DNA of 64,000 nt from Halalkalibacter urbisdiaboli (GCF_002156385.1 NZ_MVJM01000002.1:1-64000), one strand, 5' to 3'; positions 27,671 to 36,750 are shown, numbered from the stretch's first letter. Notes: generated by a model not told the origin, from the letters alone. Program-made: numbers and translations.

Positions 27671-28656
27671 TATATAAAGCCTCCCTTCTGAAGCATCTTT
27701 TTAATTTCATCCATAGACATGAGGGATTGGCTTGAATTATAGTTTTCCATATTTACAAGCTCATACTTTGAGTAATGCTCTTGTAAGCCATCGATATAAA
27801 TGGCAGGGAGAATAACAAAATACTCTTTATCATAGTGAACGGCGTATTGGCTTTCATACTCTGTAAATAAAATTTCATGCAATTTTTCACCAGGACGTAC
27901 ACCTAGTTCTTCAATTTCAACATTCTTTTTTCCCGAAGCCTCTATTAATACATGAGCTAAGTCTAGAATTTTACACGTAGGCATTTTCATGACAAAGATT
28001 TCCCCACCATAGCTCTCATACGTTGCTTTGAATAAAAGTTTAATTGCATCTTGAATCGTTAAAAAGAATCGCGTCATTTGTTTGTCTGTAATACCAATTT
28101 TTGAATCTCTTTCAATTTGACTTTTAAAGACATGTATAACACTCCCATTTGTTCCTAGTACGTTTCCACCCCTTACGCAAACGAATCGCGTTTTTGTCGG
28201 AAGTGAATTTGCGTGAATAATTAACCGTTCTCCTAATGCCTTTGTAAACCCATAAAAATTTGATGGATTTGCCGCTTTGTCAGTCGAAATATAAATCACT
28301 TTTTTTACTTTATTTTCAATCGCCGCTTCAATCACATTTTGTGTTCCTGTTACATTCGTTTTTAAAGCCTCATACGGCTGTTCTTCACATACTGGCACAT
28401 GCTTTAGGGCTGCAAGATGAAAAATATAGTCAGAACCTCTACTTGCTTCTACTAAAGCCTCTTTATCTCTCACATCACCAATAACAAACTGTAACCGTTT
28501 ATTATTGAGAAATGCCCGATTCATCGCCACTTGATTTGACTCATTTCTTGTAAAAATAATCACAGCTTTCGGCTGCTGTTGAAGAAGTTGGCTTACTAAC
28601 TCATACCCCCAAGATCCTGTTCCACCAGTAACTAGAATTTTTTTATCCTTGAACAA
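27670..28656 (-). CDS. fnlA: UDP-N-acetylglucosamine 4,6-dehydratase/epimerase (FnlA/CapE-like)
   Basis: A 328-residue SDR of the polysaccharide-biosynthesis CapD-type group that starts conversion of UDP-GlcNAc into UDP-FucNAc or UDP-QuiNAc-type sugars. Motifs are TGGTGSWGYELV (about residue 10), AALKHVPVCE (about 82), STDKAANPSNFYGFTK (about 122-137, with the active Lys in STDK). The late RPGEKLHEILFTE is a hallmark of this group. The TTG start at 28656 is preceded by AGGAGG; an in-frame GTG overlaps that site and is less likely. The 4,6-dehydratase PseB/FlaA1 is the main alternative. Confidence 0.82.
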   Translation of the reverse strand: MFKDKKILVTGGTGSWGYELVSQLLQQQPKAVIIFTRNESNQVAMNRAFLNNKRLQFVIGDVRDKEALVEASRGSDYIFHLAALKHVPVCEEQPYEALKTNVTGTQNVIEAAIENKVKKVIYISTDKAANPSNFYGFTKALGERLIIHANSLPTKTRFVCVRGGNVLGTNGSVIHVFKSQIERDSKIGITDKQMTRFFLTIQDAIKLLFKATYESYGGEIFVMKMPTCKILDLAHVLIEASGKKNVEIEELGVRPGEKLHEILFTEYESQYAVHYDKEYFVILPAIYIDGLQEHYSKYELVNMENYNSSQSLMSMDEIKKMLQKGGFI

Positions 28657-29740
28657 AATCTGCACCTCCTAAAATAAATTTAATGACTTTATCAGAAACA
28701 TTTAAATCGGAATACCCTTCTGGACAAGACCAATTTGCACTCTGATTAACCATGACATCCACACTCCGTACGATATTCTCTCTATCTAATCCAGAAACAA
28801 TATTGCTTCCACATTCAACTGTCTCAGGTCTTTCAGTTGTTTTTCGAACTGTTACAGTTGGAATATGAAAAAGACAACACTCCTCTTGAACGGTTCCACT
28901 ATCTGTTAACACACAAAACGCATGTTTCTCTAGCTTTACAAAGTCAAAAAATCCAAATGGTTCATGAAATTCGACTAGTTCATGTCTTTGAAAATTCTTT
29001 AAATTTGTGTTCAGTTTAGTTTTTGTTCTTGGATGAATACTGCATATTAGTCTTTTGTTATATTTTTCTGCAATAGAATTTAACCCACTTAATATTTCAA
29101 CCAAATGTATGGAATTATCGACATTTTCTGCTCGGTGAATTGTAACTAAGAAGTAATCTTTTTCTTTCACTCTTAAGTTATCTAACACGTTACTTTTATT
29201 GATCTGTTCTTCATAGTTCATTAGTACTTCATAAATCGGATTACCTGAAACAAAGATTCGATTTTGCTCCATGCCTTCTTTAATTAGATTTTCCTTACTC
29301 CTTTTTGTATAGGGCAAATTATAGGTTGAAACTGTATCGATCACATGTCTATTTACTTCCTCAGGTACATCCCAATCAAAGCATCGGTTACCAGCTTCCA
29401 TATGAATGACTGGAATTCCCATTCTTCTTGCTAAAACAGAGCTTAGTCCACTATTGGTATCACCTAACACAAGGAGTTTGTCTGGTTTTTCTTTTTTAAA
29501 AATCTCTTCTAATTCTTTAAACATCGTAGACAGTTGTTCCCCAAGTGTTTGCTGTCTTGTTGATAGAACATAGTCTGGTTTACGAACGTTTAACTGTTCA
29601 AAAAAAATGTCACTTAAGCTTTTCGTGAAATTTTGACCAGTATGGACGATAATATGGTCAGAATATCGGTCAAGTTTTTCAATAATTAAACTGAGACGAA
29701 TGATTTCAGGTCTCGTTCCTAATACGGTTAAAACTTTCAT
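28643..29740 (-). CDS. fnlC: UDP-N-acetylglucosamine 2-epimerase family (FnlC/CapG-like)
   Basis: A 365-residue GT-B-fold epimerase. Typical marks are LTVLGTRPEIIRLS at the N-terminus, LVLGDTNSG (about 92), MEAGNRCFDWDVPEEVNR (about 115-132) and LTDSGTVQEECC (about 275). The GNRCFD..VPEEVNR variant is the form in FnlC/CapG 2-epimerases rather than plain WecB. It is the first gene of the minus-strand operon, with AAAGGAGGGG before the ATG, and overlaps fnlA by 14 bases. Together with fnlA and the SDRs, it should give UDP-L-FucNAc or a close relative. Confidence 0.8.
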   Translation of the reverse strand: MKVLTVLGTRPEIIRLSLIIEKLDRYSDHIIVHTGQNFTKSLSDIFFEQLNVRKPDYVLSTRQQTLGEQLSTMFKELEEIFKKEKPDKLLVLGDTNSGLSSVLARRMGIPVIHMEAGNRCFDWDVPEEVNRHVIDTVSTYNLPYTKRSKENLIKEGMEQNRIFVSGNPIYEVLMNYEEQINKSNVLDNLRVKEKDYFLVTIHRAENVDNSIHLVEILSGLNSIAEKYNKRLICSIHPRTKTKLNTNLKNFQRHELVEFHEPFGFFDFVKLEKHAFCVLTDSGTVQEECCLFHIPTVTVRKTTERPETVECGSNIVSGLDRENIVRSVDVMVNQSANWSCPEGYSDLNVSDKVIKFILGGADFVQG

Positions 29741-30039
29741 AGTCCCCTCCTTTATTTAAAGGAAAACTTTCCTCCAAACTAGTATGTGCGAGGAAAGTTT
29801 CTCTGCTTGTATAGTTGACCATAAAATTGAAAATCTAATTAAATTTTCAAGAGAATCAGTTTCTCTTGTTCGCTACACTATATGTTTATAGTTGAAATGT
29901 GTATAGACAAAATTATCAATCATAGAAACTTAATCTAAGATGGGCAACATAGTCTGTGTAAACATATTGTCAATTGAATACATAGTTTATAAAAAATGAA
30001 CTATTTAAGTCATTAAAAGAAAGGGATGGTGACTGTATT
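29741..30039. other. Structured intergenic region between divergent operons
   Basis: A 299-base gap without a gene. It has a long stem around 29762-29802 (GGAAAACTTTCCT with AGGAAAGTTTCTC), then smaller stems AAATCTAATT-type and CAAGAGAA/TTCTCTTG (29850-29870). The right part carries the SigK-type promoter for the gene at 30040. No perfect SigK site was found for the minus-strand fnl operon. The stem nearest fnlC would lie in its leader. Confidence 0.45.
29962..29989 (+). promoter_or_regulatory. SigK-type promoter
   Basis: CATAGTTTA (29981-29989) matches CATAnnnTA, with AC (29962-29963) 17 bases before. It lies 50 bases before the glycosyltransferase start. Confidence 0.65.
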
Positions 30040-31101
30040 TTGAAAATACTATTCACATTTTATATGGCGAATGGTGGGGTTGTAACATTAAACCAACAAA
30101 GGTTTGAGGCATTACAGAGTGAGGATCTCGATTGCCATTTTTTGTATTTAATGAAAGGGCCTGCTCTAAAAAACATGACTGCCCCAAATACGTTTGCAAC
30201 AAACAAGGATCATGAAATTCAAGAATTAATTGAAAAAGAAAAGTATGATCTCATTGTTGTCACACTTGACTATATATTCGTTTCTCGATTACGCGGGTTA
30301 GGATATAAAGGGAAAATCATCTACGATGTTCAAGGGTTTGGAACAAATATTAACGAACTATTAACCAATGCAAGGGAACAAATCCCAACTGAAGTAATCG
30401 GGATTTTATCTCCAAATACTCCTTATTTAAAAAATCTAATCGAGCACACCTTTCCTATGTTAAAAACGTTTTACTTTCATAATTGTATAAATCCTCATAC
30501 CTTTTCTTTTCATGAAACTGCTAAATATCATAAGAAAATTATCGGGTGGGTCGGTCGAATTGATCAAAATAAGAATTGGAAGTATTTCTTAGAAATTGGT
30601 GCGGAGGTTACTAAAAGAGATCCGACAGTTGAATTATGGATGTTTGAAGATCCTCGATCATCAATCCCTAAACAAAGGAAACAATTTAAAAAATGGGTTA
30701 ATGATTTAAAGTTAGAAAAGAAGTTAAAGCTATATTCCAATGTTCCCCACAGAAAAATGGCAAATTACTATTCAATCATTGGAGAATCAGGTGGTTTTCT
30801 TTGTTCTACTTCAAAAAGAGAAGGTTTTGGATACGTAGTGCTTGAAGCAATGTGTTGTCGCTGTCCAGTTTTATGTACAGATTCAGGTGGAGTTAAAAGC
30901 TTTGTCTTTCATAATAAAACCGGTAAAATGATTCCACTAAAAAATCTTCCATTAGCAGTTAACGAGGCTGTACATCTTTTATCAGACGAGAAGCTACGCA
31001 ATGAGTTAAAGACAAATGCATTGAATTATATTAATAAGCACTTTACACCGGAACAGTATAGACAAAATTTCCTATCAATGATGAAATCAATCGGGTTCTA
31101 A
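30040..31101 (+). CDS. Family 4-type glycosyltransferase, paralog of the one at 17169
   Basis: A 353-residue GT-B enzyme. It shares NNG-type opening FYMANGGVVTLNQQRF, IIGWVGRIDQNKNWKYFL (about residue 170), and GFGYVVLEAMCCRCPVLCTD (about 267) with the 17169 protein. Many stretches are identical, so the pair arose by duplication. It starts with TTG, with AAAGGGATGGTG upstream; spacing is slightly long. It has its own SigK-type promoter. The product probably extends the same glycan with a related donor or linkage. Confidence 0.82.
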   Translation: MKILFTFYMANGGVVTLNQQRFEALQSEDLDCHFLYLMKGPALKNMTAPNTFATNKDHEIQELIEKEKYDLIVVTLDYIFVSRLRGLGYKGKIIYDVQGFGTNINELLTNAREQIPTEVIGILSPNTPYLKNLIEHTFPMLKTFYFHNCINPHTFSFHETAKYHKKIIGWVGRIDQNKNWKYFLEIGAEVTKRDPTVELWMFEDPRSSIPKQRKQFKKWVNDLKLEKKLKLYSNVPHRKMANYYSIIGESGGFLCSTSKREGFGYVVLEAMCCRCPVLCTDSGGVKSFVFHNKTGKMIPLKNLPLAVNEAVHLLSDEKLRNELKTNALNYINKHFTPEQYRQNFLSMMKSIGF

Positions 31102-31287
31102 AATTGTACTTTATACCAGATTAAAATACCTAGTAATGATTATAGGTAGATGAAAAATTTAAAAATGTTTTAATTTTTTTTTTCAAAATTGTATAGTAGT
31201 CTACTCATTTTCGCTATTGTTGAATATAAAAATCTTAGAAAGGATAATTACTCCTTTCTATTTTTCTTAGAAGGAGGGATTAACAAT

Positions 31288-31434
31288 ATGGCTCATACTA
31301 GATTGCATGAGTGTCGTCAAAAAGTAAATGAAGTTCCCCAAAAAATTGAAGAATGTCGTACTTTTCGCGCCGAAGTACGAGAAGATCTTCGACAATGTCG
31401 TGCAGCTTTAAGAGAATGTCGTGAACAAAGATAA
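31288..31434 (+). CDS. 48-residue Cys/Arg repeat protein
   Basis: A short protein beginning with MAHTRLHECRQKV and made of repeated units ending in ECR or QCR (HECRQK, EECRTF, RQCRAAL, RECREQR). Four Cys are spaced 13, 16 and 7 residues apart in a strongly charged helix-prone context. It has no membrane segment. The ATG at 31288 follows AAGGAGG. It is followed 36 bases after its stop by a second protein of the same kind, so the pair is likely an operon. The pattern suggests helical proteins cross-linked through disulfides. A coat role is inferred from context. Confidence 0.75.
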   Translation: MAHTRLHECRQKVNEVPQKIEECRTFRAEVREDLRQCRAALRECREQR

Positions 31435-31470
31435 TTTATTCAAATAAACTTTCTAGAAAGGAGTGGTACG

Positions 31471-31662
31471 ATGCCACACACTACCGATGAATTTCAGGAG
31501 TTTCGTGAATGTCGTGAAGAGCTTAGACGAAGAAGAGCAATACTAAGAGAATGTCGTCAGGAGCTTTCAGAAGCTCGTGCAGAAAGAAGAGAATGTCGTC
31601 AGGAATTAAGAGAATGTCGTGACCCATATTCTGTTACAACCATCCAAAATATTAACGCTTAA
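31471..31662 (+). CDS. 63-residue Cys/Arg repeat protein
   Basis: A paralog of the preceding small protein. Residues 10-49 repeat the pattern R-E-C-R-x-E-L-R or close variants: FRECREEL, LRECRQEL, RRECRQEL, RECRDP. Cys recurs every 7 or 14 residues, so a coiled-coil face lined with Cys is likely. The tail (DPYSVTTIQNINA) is different and may be a docking end. AAAGGAGTGG precedes the ATG. A terminator follows 10 bases after the stop. No family is recognised. Confidence 0.78.
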   Translation: MPHTTDEFQEFRECREELRRRRAILRECRQELSEARAERRECRQELRECRDPYSVTTIQNINA

Positions 31663-31671
31663 ATCAAAAAG

Positions 31672-31714
31672 AGGCTGTGCCAAAAGGTTGTTTTTTAACC
31701 TATTGGCACAGCCT
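31672..31714 (+). terminator. Terminator after the Cys/Arg repeat gene pair
   Basis: AGGCTGTGCCAA (31672-31683) pairs with TTGGCACAGCCT (31703-31714), with an inner AGGTT/AACCT pair and a run of T in the loop. The same stem sequence occurs at 11745-11770. Confidence 0.75.
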
Positions 31715-31734
31715 TCATGCAATGAGCGGTTTTC

Positions 31735-31870
31735 TCCTAGCAAGGCGCGCAACGTGCGGAGCCACTACTTCCTCTTTGAGTTACAAGAAGTAGTTTTTCA
31801 GTGCCCTCACGATGAGTGGGGTTTTCATCGTAAGGCGCGTAGCGGATGAAGCCATTACTGTGCACGCTTT
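31735..31870. repeat. Palindromic intergenic elements, copy E
   Basis: The gap 31663-32025 has no gene. It contains AAGGCGCGCAACGTGCGGAGCCA (split across 31742-31764), the stem ACTACTTC/GAAGTAGT (31765-31795), TTTTTCAGTGCCCTC, a CACGATGA/TCATCGT stem and a second AAGGCGCG module near 31833. It is the same module family as at 9945-10145. Confidence 0.65.
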
Positions 31871-32025
31871 ATGTGAGACACCCCCTTTTTATTCAAATAT
31901 ATAGTTATACATACATTTCCAAAAAAAGTATAAAAATTAAGGCGGATATCATGTACATACAATGATAAATTACATAAACAGATTGTATGTGTTATTATCC
32001 GGTTTTAGTCAGGGAGAGAGGATAG

Positions 32026-33789
32026 ATGAGTCTAGAAGTCATTGTTCTATGTAGCCTTATTTTAATTATGTTTGTTGTCTTAATAAATGAATGGCTAGTG
32101 CCTGAATTAACTGTATTTCTAGCATTATCAACATTAGTTCTTTCAGGTATCTTAACTCCAGCTGAAGCGTTAATCGGTTTTTCTAATACAGGTGTCCATA
32201 CCATTGCCTTGCTTTTTATAATTGCATCAGCTGTTTCTAAAACTGGTATGCTCAATGAATTAATAGATAAAGTGTTAAGTAAAAAAAAACCACTTTCTTC
32301 TATACTTTTAAGGCTCATGCTACCTGTTAGCACCCTCTCAGCTTTTATGAATAATACACCTATCGTTACTATGCTAATCCCCACTATTCAGAACTGGGGT
32401 ATCACTAATCGCATAAAACCTTCAAAGCTACTAATCCCCTTATCATATGCGACTATTCTTGGAGGAACCATTACATTGATTGGTACCTCGGCAAACTTAA
32501 TTATTAAAGGATTATTAGTGGAGAAGGGCTTTGATGGGCTATCAATGTTTGATTTTGCTTATTTTGGAATTCCATTAACGATAATTGGGGTTATATATAT
32601 GGTCTTCATTGGTCAACGTTTGTTACCTAATCGAGATCATAATCGAAAAATGTTCCAAGATACACAACGTAACTATATATTTCAATTTATTATTGAGCGA
32701 GATTCATCGTTAATAGGTAAAACAATTAAAAACGCAATGCTGCGGGAGCTTCATCAACTCTTTCTCATTCAGGTTATAAGGAATAACCAAAAGATTATCC
32801 CAGATCCAAATGATGAAATTCTTCAAGCCGGGGATATTCTCATTTTTTCTGGAAGAGCTGATGGATTAATACAACTTCAAAACATTTCCGGTTTTAAGCT
32901 TTATACAGGTCATAAACAACATTTATTAACTGAGGAAAATTCTCTAGTTGAAGTCGTCATTTCTAGCACGTCTTCACTTATATCAAAGAAAATTAAACAA
33001 AGTAATTTTCGCTCTAAATACAATGCTGCAATTGTTGCTGTACAACGAAATAGTAAACAAATCACATCTGGTATTGGAAACATTGTTATTAAGCCGGGAG
33101 ATACACTACTATTATTGACCGGAAAAGGCTTTAACACAACATGGTCGGATTCTGAAGATTTTTATTTTATATCACCAGTTAAACAAATAAAAAAAAACTC
33201 CACGTACGAAAATATGATTATAGTAGGAGTTTTGATATTTTTTATCTTAGCTTCAATTCTTCAGTTATTGTCTATCTACAAATTAGCATTAATTGGGGCA
33301 GCTATTTTGCTTTTAACAAACGTACTAAGCATTTCTGATGCAAAGAAAGCCATTAACTGGAGCGTCATTATCTTAATGGCAAGCTCCATCGGTGTTGGTA
33401 GTGCTGTAGAAAAAACGGGTCTAGCTAATATCCTTGCTTCATTATTCACGAAGTCTCAATCAATGCTTGGACTATTGGGGATTATGATTATTTTTTATTT
33501 CAGTACTCTCATTCTTACTGAGATCATTAATAATCTCGCAACCGCTGCCTTAATGTTCCCTATAGGATATTCTATTTCGGTTCAACTAAATATTGACCCA
33601 ACAATGTTCGCTATGCTAACTGCAATTGCCTGTTCGTGTAGTTTCCTATCACCTATTGGTTATCAAACAAATTTACTTGTCTATGGACCAGGTGGTTATA
33701 AATTCACTGATTATTTAAAGGTAGGTCTACCACTAAGTATGATTTGCATGCTAGTTACAATTCTTTTAGCAATAATCAAGTGGTTATAA
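32026..33789 (+). CDS. SLC13/DASS-type anion transporter with two RCK_C domains, probable sulfate permease
   Basis: A 587-residue membrane transporter. About five to six hydrophobic segments fill residues 1-205 and a second set fills 395-587, both with the SNTGVHTIALLF and NNTPIVTMLIP-type loops of the DASS/ArsB superfamily. Between them, about residues 215-380, lie two TrkA-C (RCK_C) domains (LIGKTIKNAML, LISKKIKQSNF), each ending in a G-D-x-L strand. This layout is that of SLT-like sodium/sulfate transporters. It lies 105 bases before sat, so sulfate uptake is the natural function. AGGGAGAGAGG precedes the ATG. Confidence 0.8.
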   Translation: MSLEVIVLCSLILIMFVVLINEWLVPELTVFLALSTLVLSGILTPAEALIGFSNTGVHTIALLFIIASAVSKTGMLNELIDKVLSKKKPLSSILLRLMLPVSTLSAFMNNTPIVTMLIPTIQNWGITNRIKPSKLLIPLSYATILGGTITLIGTSANLIIKGLLVEKGFDGLSMFDFAYFGIPLTIIGVIYMVFIGQRLLPNRDHNRKMFQDTQRNYIFQFIIERDSSLIGKTIKNAMLRELHQLFLIQVIRNNQKIIPDPNDEILQAGDILIFSGRADGLIQLQNISGFKLYTGHKQHLLTEENSLVEVVISSTSSLISKKIKQSNFRSKYNAAIVAVQRNSKQITSGIGNIVIKPGDTLLLLTGKGFNTTWSDSEDFYFISPVKQIKKNSTYENMIIVGVLIFFILASILQLLSIYKLALIGAAILLLTNVLSISDAKKAINWSVIILMASSIGVGSAVEKTGLANILASLFTKSQSMLGLLGIMIIFYFSTLILTEIINNLATAALMFPIGYSISVQLNIDPTMFAMLTAIACSCSFLSPIGYQTNLLVYGPGGYKFTDYLKVGLPLSMICMLVTILLAIIKWL

Positions 33790-33893
33790 TTTATCAACTA
33801 TCTAGAATAATTGGAGAAGGTTTGTTTTTGATAAGATAATTTGATTTTCAGGGCTTTCAGAAATGTTGTAAAAAGCAAAAAGGAGTGATTATT

Positions 33894-35024
33894 TTGTCCT
33901 TAAGTATTCCTCACGGTGGAAGATTAGTGAATCGAATAAATACTGAATGTAATCATTCATCAATCAACAAAGAAATCGAAATCGATTCAACAGCCCTATC
34001 AGACTTAGAATTAATTGCAAACGGGGCATATAGCCCTTTAACTGGCTTTATGAACAAACAAGATTATGAATCTGTATTAAAGGATATGCGATTAACAAAT
34101 AACTTGATATGGAGTATCCCGATTACTTTACCTGTAACAAAAACAACGGCAGAAACATTAAAAATCGGAGAAAAAATTAAGCTATCTTATAAAAAGGTTG
34201 TTTATGGTATTTTACAGCTTCAAGAAGTGTTTAAACCAGATAAAGAGTTTGAAGCCCAACAAGTGTACCAAACAATGGATACGAAACATCCTGGAGTTAA
34301 AAGGATTTTTAACCGTCCAGATTATTGTGTAGCAGGTGACATTACGTTAGTTAAAATGCCACCAAAAAAGAAAGAGTTTTCTCACTTTTATAAAACTCCT
34401 TTTGAAACCAGAAATGAATTTAAACAACGAAATTGGAATACAATTGTTGGCTTTCAAACTAGAAATCCAGTTCATCGTGCACATGAATATATTCAGAAGT
34501 GTGCTCTTGAAATGGTTGATGGATTACTTTTGCATCCACTTGTTGGAGAAACCAAATCTGATGATATTCCTGCAAGTATTAGAATGGAGAGCTACGAAGT
34601 CTTACTAAAAAACTATTATTCAAAAGAAAGAGTTTCTTTATCAGTATTTCCAGCTACTATGAGATACGCAGGTCCAAGAGAAGCAATCTTTCACGCACTT
34701 GTAAGAAAAAATTACGGTTGTACCCATTTCATTGTAGGAAGAGATCATGCAGGGGTTGGAGATTATTATGGAACATATGATGCACAAAAGATCTTTTCAC
34801 AGTTTCAACCTGAAGATATCGGAATTGATATTCTTTGTTATGAGCACTGCTTCTATTGTAAAAAATGCGAGAACATGGCTTCAAGCAAAACATGTCCACA
34901 TCCTAAGGAACATCACGTCCATTTATCAGGAACAAAAGTACGTGAGATGCTTAGAAAAGGACAGCAGCTCCCACCCGAATTTAGTCGGGCTGAAGTGGTA
35001 GAAGTCTTAAAAAAACAATTTTAA
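33894..35024 (+). CDS. sat: ATP sulfurylase (sulfate adenylyltransferase)
   Basis: Converts sulfate and ATP to adenosine phosphosulfate (APS). Length is 376 residues, close to B. subtilis Sat (382). The nucleotide-binding motif [10 protein letters not shown] is at about residues 190-199, [12 protein letters not shown] at about 283, and the Cys cluster [16 protein letters not shown] (about 320-335) is the zinc-binding part of the bacterial form. The end has [15 protein letters not shown] chose the TTG at 33894 because AAGGAG lies eight bases upstream; GTG at 33885 overlaps that site. No APS kinase or reductase gene is next to it. Confidence 0.93.
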   Translation: MSLSIPHGGRLVNRINTECNHSSINKEIEIDSTALSDLELIANGAYSPLTGFMNKQDYESVLKDMRLTNNLIWSIPITLPVTKTTAETLKIGEKIKLSYKKVVYGILQLQEVFKPDKEFEAQQVYQTMDTKHPGVKRIFNRPDYCVAGDITLVKMPPKKKEFSHFYKTPFETRNEFKQRNWNTIVGFQTRNPVHRAHEYIQKCALEMVDGLLLHPLVGETKSDDIPASIRMESYEVLLKNYYSKERVSLSVFPATMRYAGPREAIFHALVRKNYGCTHFIVGRDHAGVGDYYGTYDAQKIFSQFQPEDIGIDILCYEHCFYCKKCENMASSKTCPHPKEHHVHLSGTKVREMLRKGQQLPPEFSRAEVVEVLKKQF

Positions 35025-35153
35025 AATAGTGATTTAATTAAGCCCCTTACATATTAGGGGCCCAAGGTAAATATCCCTAATTAATGAATCTTTATGTAGA
35101 CGATGTAGAACGAACCCCTTAATGAAAAAGAGACTTATGATAGAGGTGTTTAT

Positions 35154-35915
35154 ATGATTTCATTTAACCAACATCAAAATCTTATTATCTTCATGCATAT
35201 TCCAAAAACAGGTGGGATTACCTTAAGGAATATTATTGATAAGCAATATGCCCAAGAACAAATTATGAAATTACCCCAAAAACGAAAATTAGCACAAGTT
35301 TTAAACCAGCCTAAAAGAAACTTTGAAAACCTCCAGTGTATTTATGGCCATCACCGATTTGGTATACACGAGCATTTTCAAAAACCATTCTCTTATATTA
35401 CAATGCTCAGGCACCCGGTTGAACGCATTATCTCTACCTATTTTTTTATTTTACAAAATGAAAGAAATCGAATGCATGAAAAAGTAAAAAATATGACTTT
35501 TGAAGAATTTATCCTTTCTCCAGATCCGAATATACAAGTTCCTCTTTCAAACCATCAAACGAGATTTATTTCTGGAGAAAAAAATCCTGACTTTCAAAAA
35601 GCCCAATTAAATATTAAGCAACATTTTTCTGCTATCGGTATTACTGAAATGTATAATGAGTCCCTTTTCATCATGAAAAAAAAGCTAGGATGGAACGATA
35701 TTTCCTATACGAAAAAAAATATAACTAAAATCAGAAGTAAGAAAGACGATATCCCAGAAGATTTGCTTCAAGTGATAAAAGAAAAAAATGAGCTTGATAT
35801 ACAGCTTTATGATGATGCAAAAGCTATGCTCTTAAAAGAAATCGAGTCATTGGACCAACCTTCTAAAAATGACCTAAACGAGTTCATTCAACACCAAGCA
35901 GTAAAGAATGTCTAG
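35154..35915 (+). CDS. Sulfotransferase-2-like protein (HIPKTGG type)
   Basis: A 253-residue protein. The 5'-phosphosulfate loop is FMHIPKTGGITLRNII (about residues 14-29). The 3'-phosphate part is TMLRHPVERIISTYFF (about 82-97), with His and Arg where expected. This is the type found in glycan O-sulfotransferases of the family-2 group. It is followed directly by a paralog. GAGGTG precedes the ATG. The protein is soluble and has no signal, so it should act in the cytoplasm. Confidence 0.78.
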   Translation: MISFNQHQNLIIFMHIPKTGGITLRNIIDKQYAQEQIMKLPQKRKLAQVLNQPKRNFENLQCIYGHHRFGIHEHFQKPFSYITMLRHPVERIISTYFFILQNERNRMHEKVKNMTFEEFILSPDPNIQVPLSNHQTRFISGEKNPDFQKAQLNIKQHFSAIGITEMYNESLFIMKKKLGWNDISYTKKNITKIRSKKDDIPEDLLQVIKEKNELDIQLYDDAKAMLLKEIESLDQPSKNDLNEFIQHQAVKNV

Positions 35916-35931
35916 GAGAGGAGAGAAGAAC

Positions 35932-36705
35932 ATGAAAAATCCAACTCTTAATCGCCAGGAGCAAATCGTCATTCACCTCCATATGCCTAAAACGGGCGGG
36001 ACTACATTAAAAAAGATTATAAAAAAAAATTATGAACCAAGTACGTCATTTGATGTTTATGTTGATCGTCAGCACTTACCAAACGTCTTAGAAGACTTAT
36101 CAAAAAATCAGATTCACTGCATTCAAGGGCATATTCCTTTTGGGATTCATGAATACCTTAATAGAACTTCTACTTATATCACCATGTTACGTGAACCAAT
36201 AAGTAGGATCATTTCGGAATATTATTTTATTAGAAATATCCCTTGGCACACCTTACATCAACAAGTAATTGAAATGAGCTTACAAGAGTATCAGGAACTC
36301 CCCCATAACCATAATTTGCAAACTCATTATATTTTAGGTAATAAGTTTGGAGAAGAATTAACAGAGGATGACCTTGAACAAGCAAAAAAAATTCTCACTG
36401 AGCATTTTTCAGTAGTAGGTATTACTGAAATGTTTGATCAATCATTATTTTTAATGAAAGAAACCTTTGGCTGGAACCATATTTACTATAAAAAGGCCAA
36501 TGTTACAAAAAGGAAATTAACCAAAGAACAACTTTCCCCTACTATCCTTCAGGAAATAGCTAAAAATAACAATATTGACATGCAACTATATACGTTTGCC
36601 AAAGCTTTATTACAAGATAAACTTAGTAATCTTGATCTAAACACTAAATTTAGAATTAAACAATTCTGCAAAAAAAATAAAAAAAAGGGAGTTCGGAAGT
36701 GGTGA
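35932..36705 (+). CDS. Sulfotransferase-2-like protein (HMPKTGG type)
   Basis: A 257-residue paralog of the preceding gene. It has HLHMPKTGGTTLKKII (about residues 13-28) and TMLREPISRIISEYYF (about 82-97), and the same GITEMFDQSLFLMKE segment later, which the neighbour reads GITEMYNESLFIMKK. I chose the ATG at 35932, with AGGAGAGGAGAGAAGAAC before it; an in-frame ATG at 35908 overlaps the end of the previous gene and has no site. The two probably form one operon. Confidence 0.78.
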   Translation: MKNPTLNRQEQIVIHLHMPKTGGTTLKKIIKKNYEPSTSFDVYVDRQHLPNVLEDLSKNQIHCIQGHIPFGIHEYLNRTSTYITMLREPISRIISEYYFIRNIPWHTLHQQVIEMSLQEYQELPHNHNLQTHYILGNKFGEELTEDDLEQAKKILTEHFSVVGITEMFDQSLFLMKETFGWNHIYYKKANVTKRKLTKEQLSPTILQEIAKNNNIDMQLYTFAKALLQDKLSNLDLNTKFRIKQFCKKNKKKGVRKW

Positions 36706-36750
36706 GCTGTTGATAAGAAGAAGACTAAAAGGACATTTTCCATTAAGGAG

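Noticed and set aside
29762-29870. Riboswitch before fnlC
   Set aside because: The stems are simple inverted repeats and match no riboswitch class that I know.
31619-31849. Plus-strand 76-residue frame
   Set aside because: It runs through a terminator and repeat elements and has no ribosome site.
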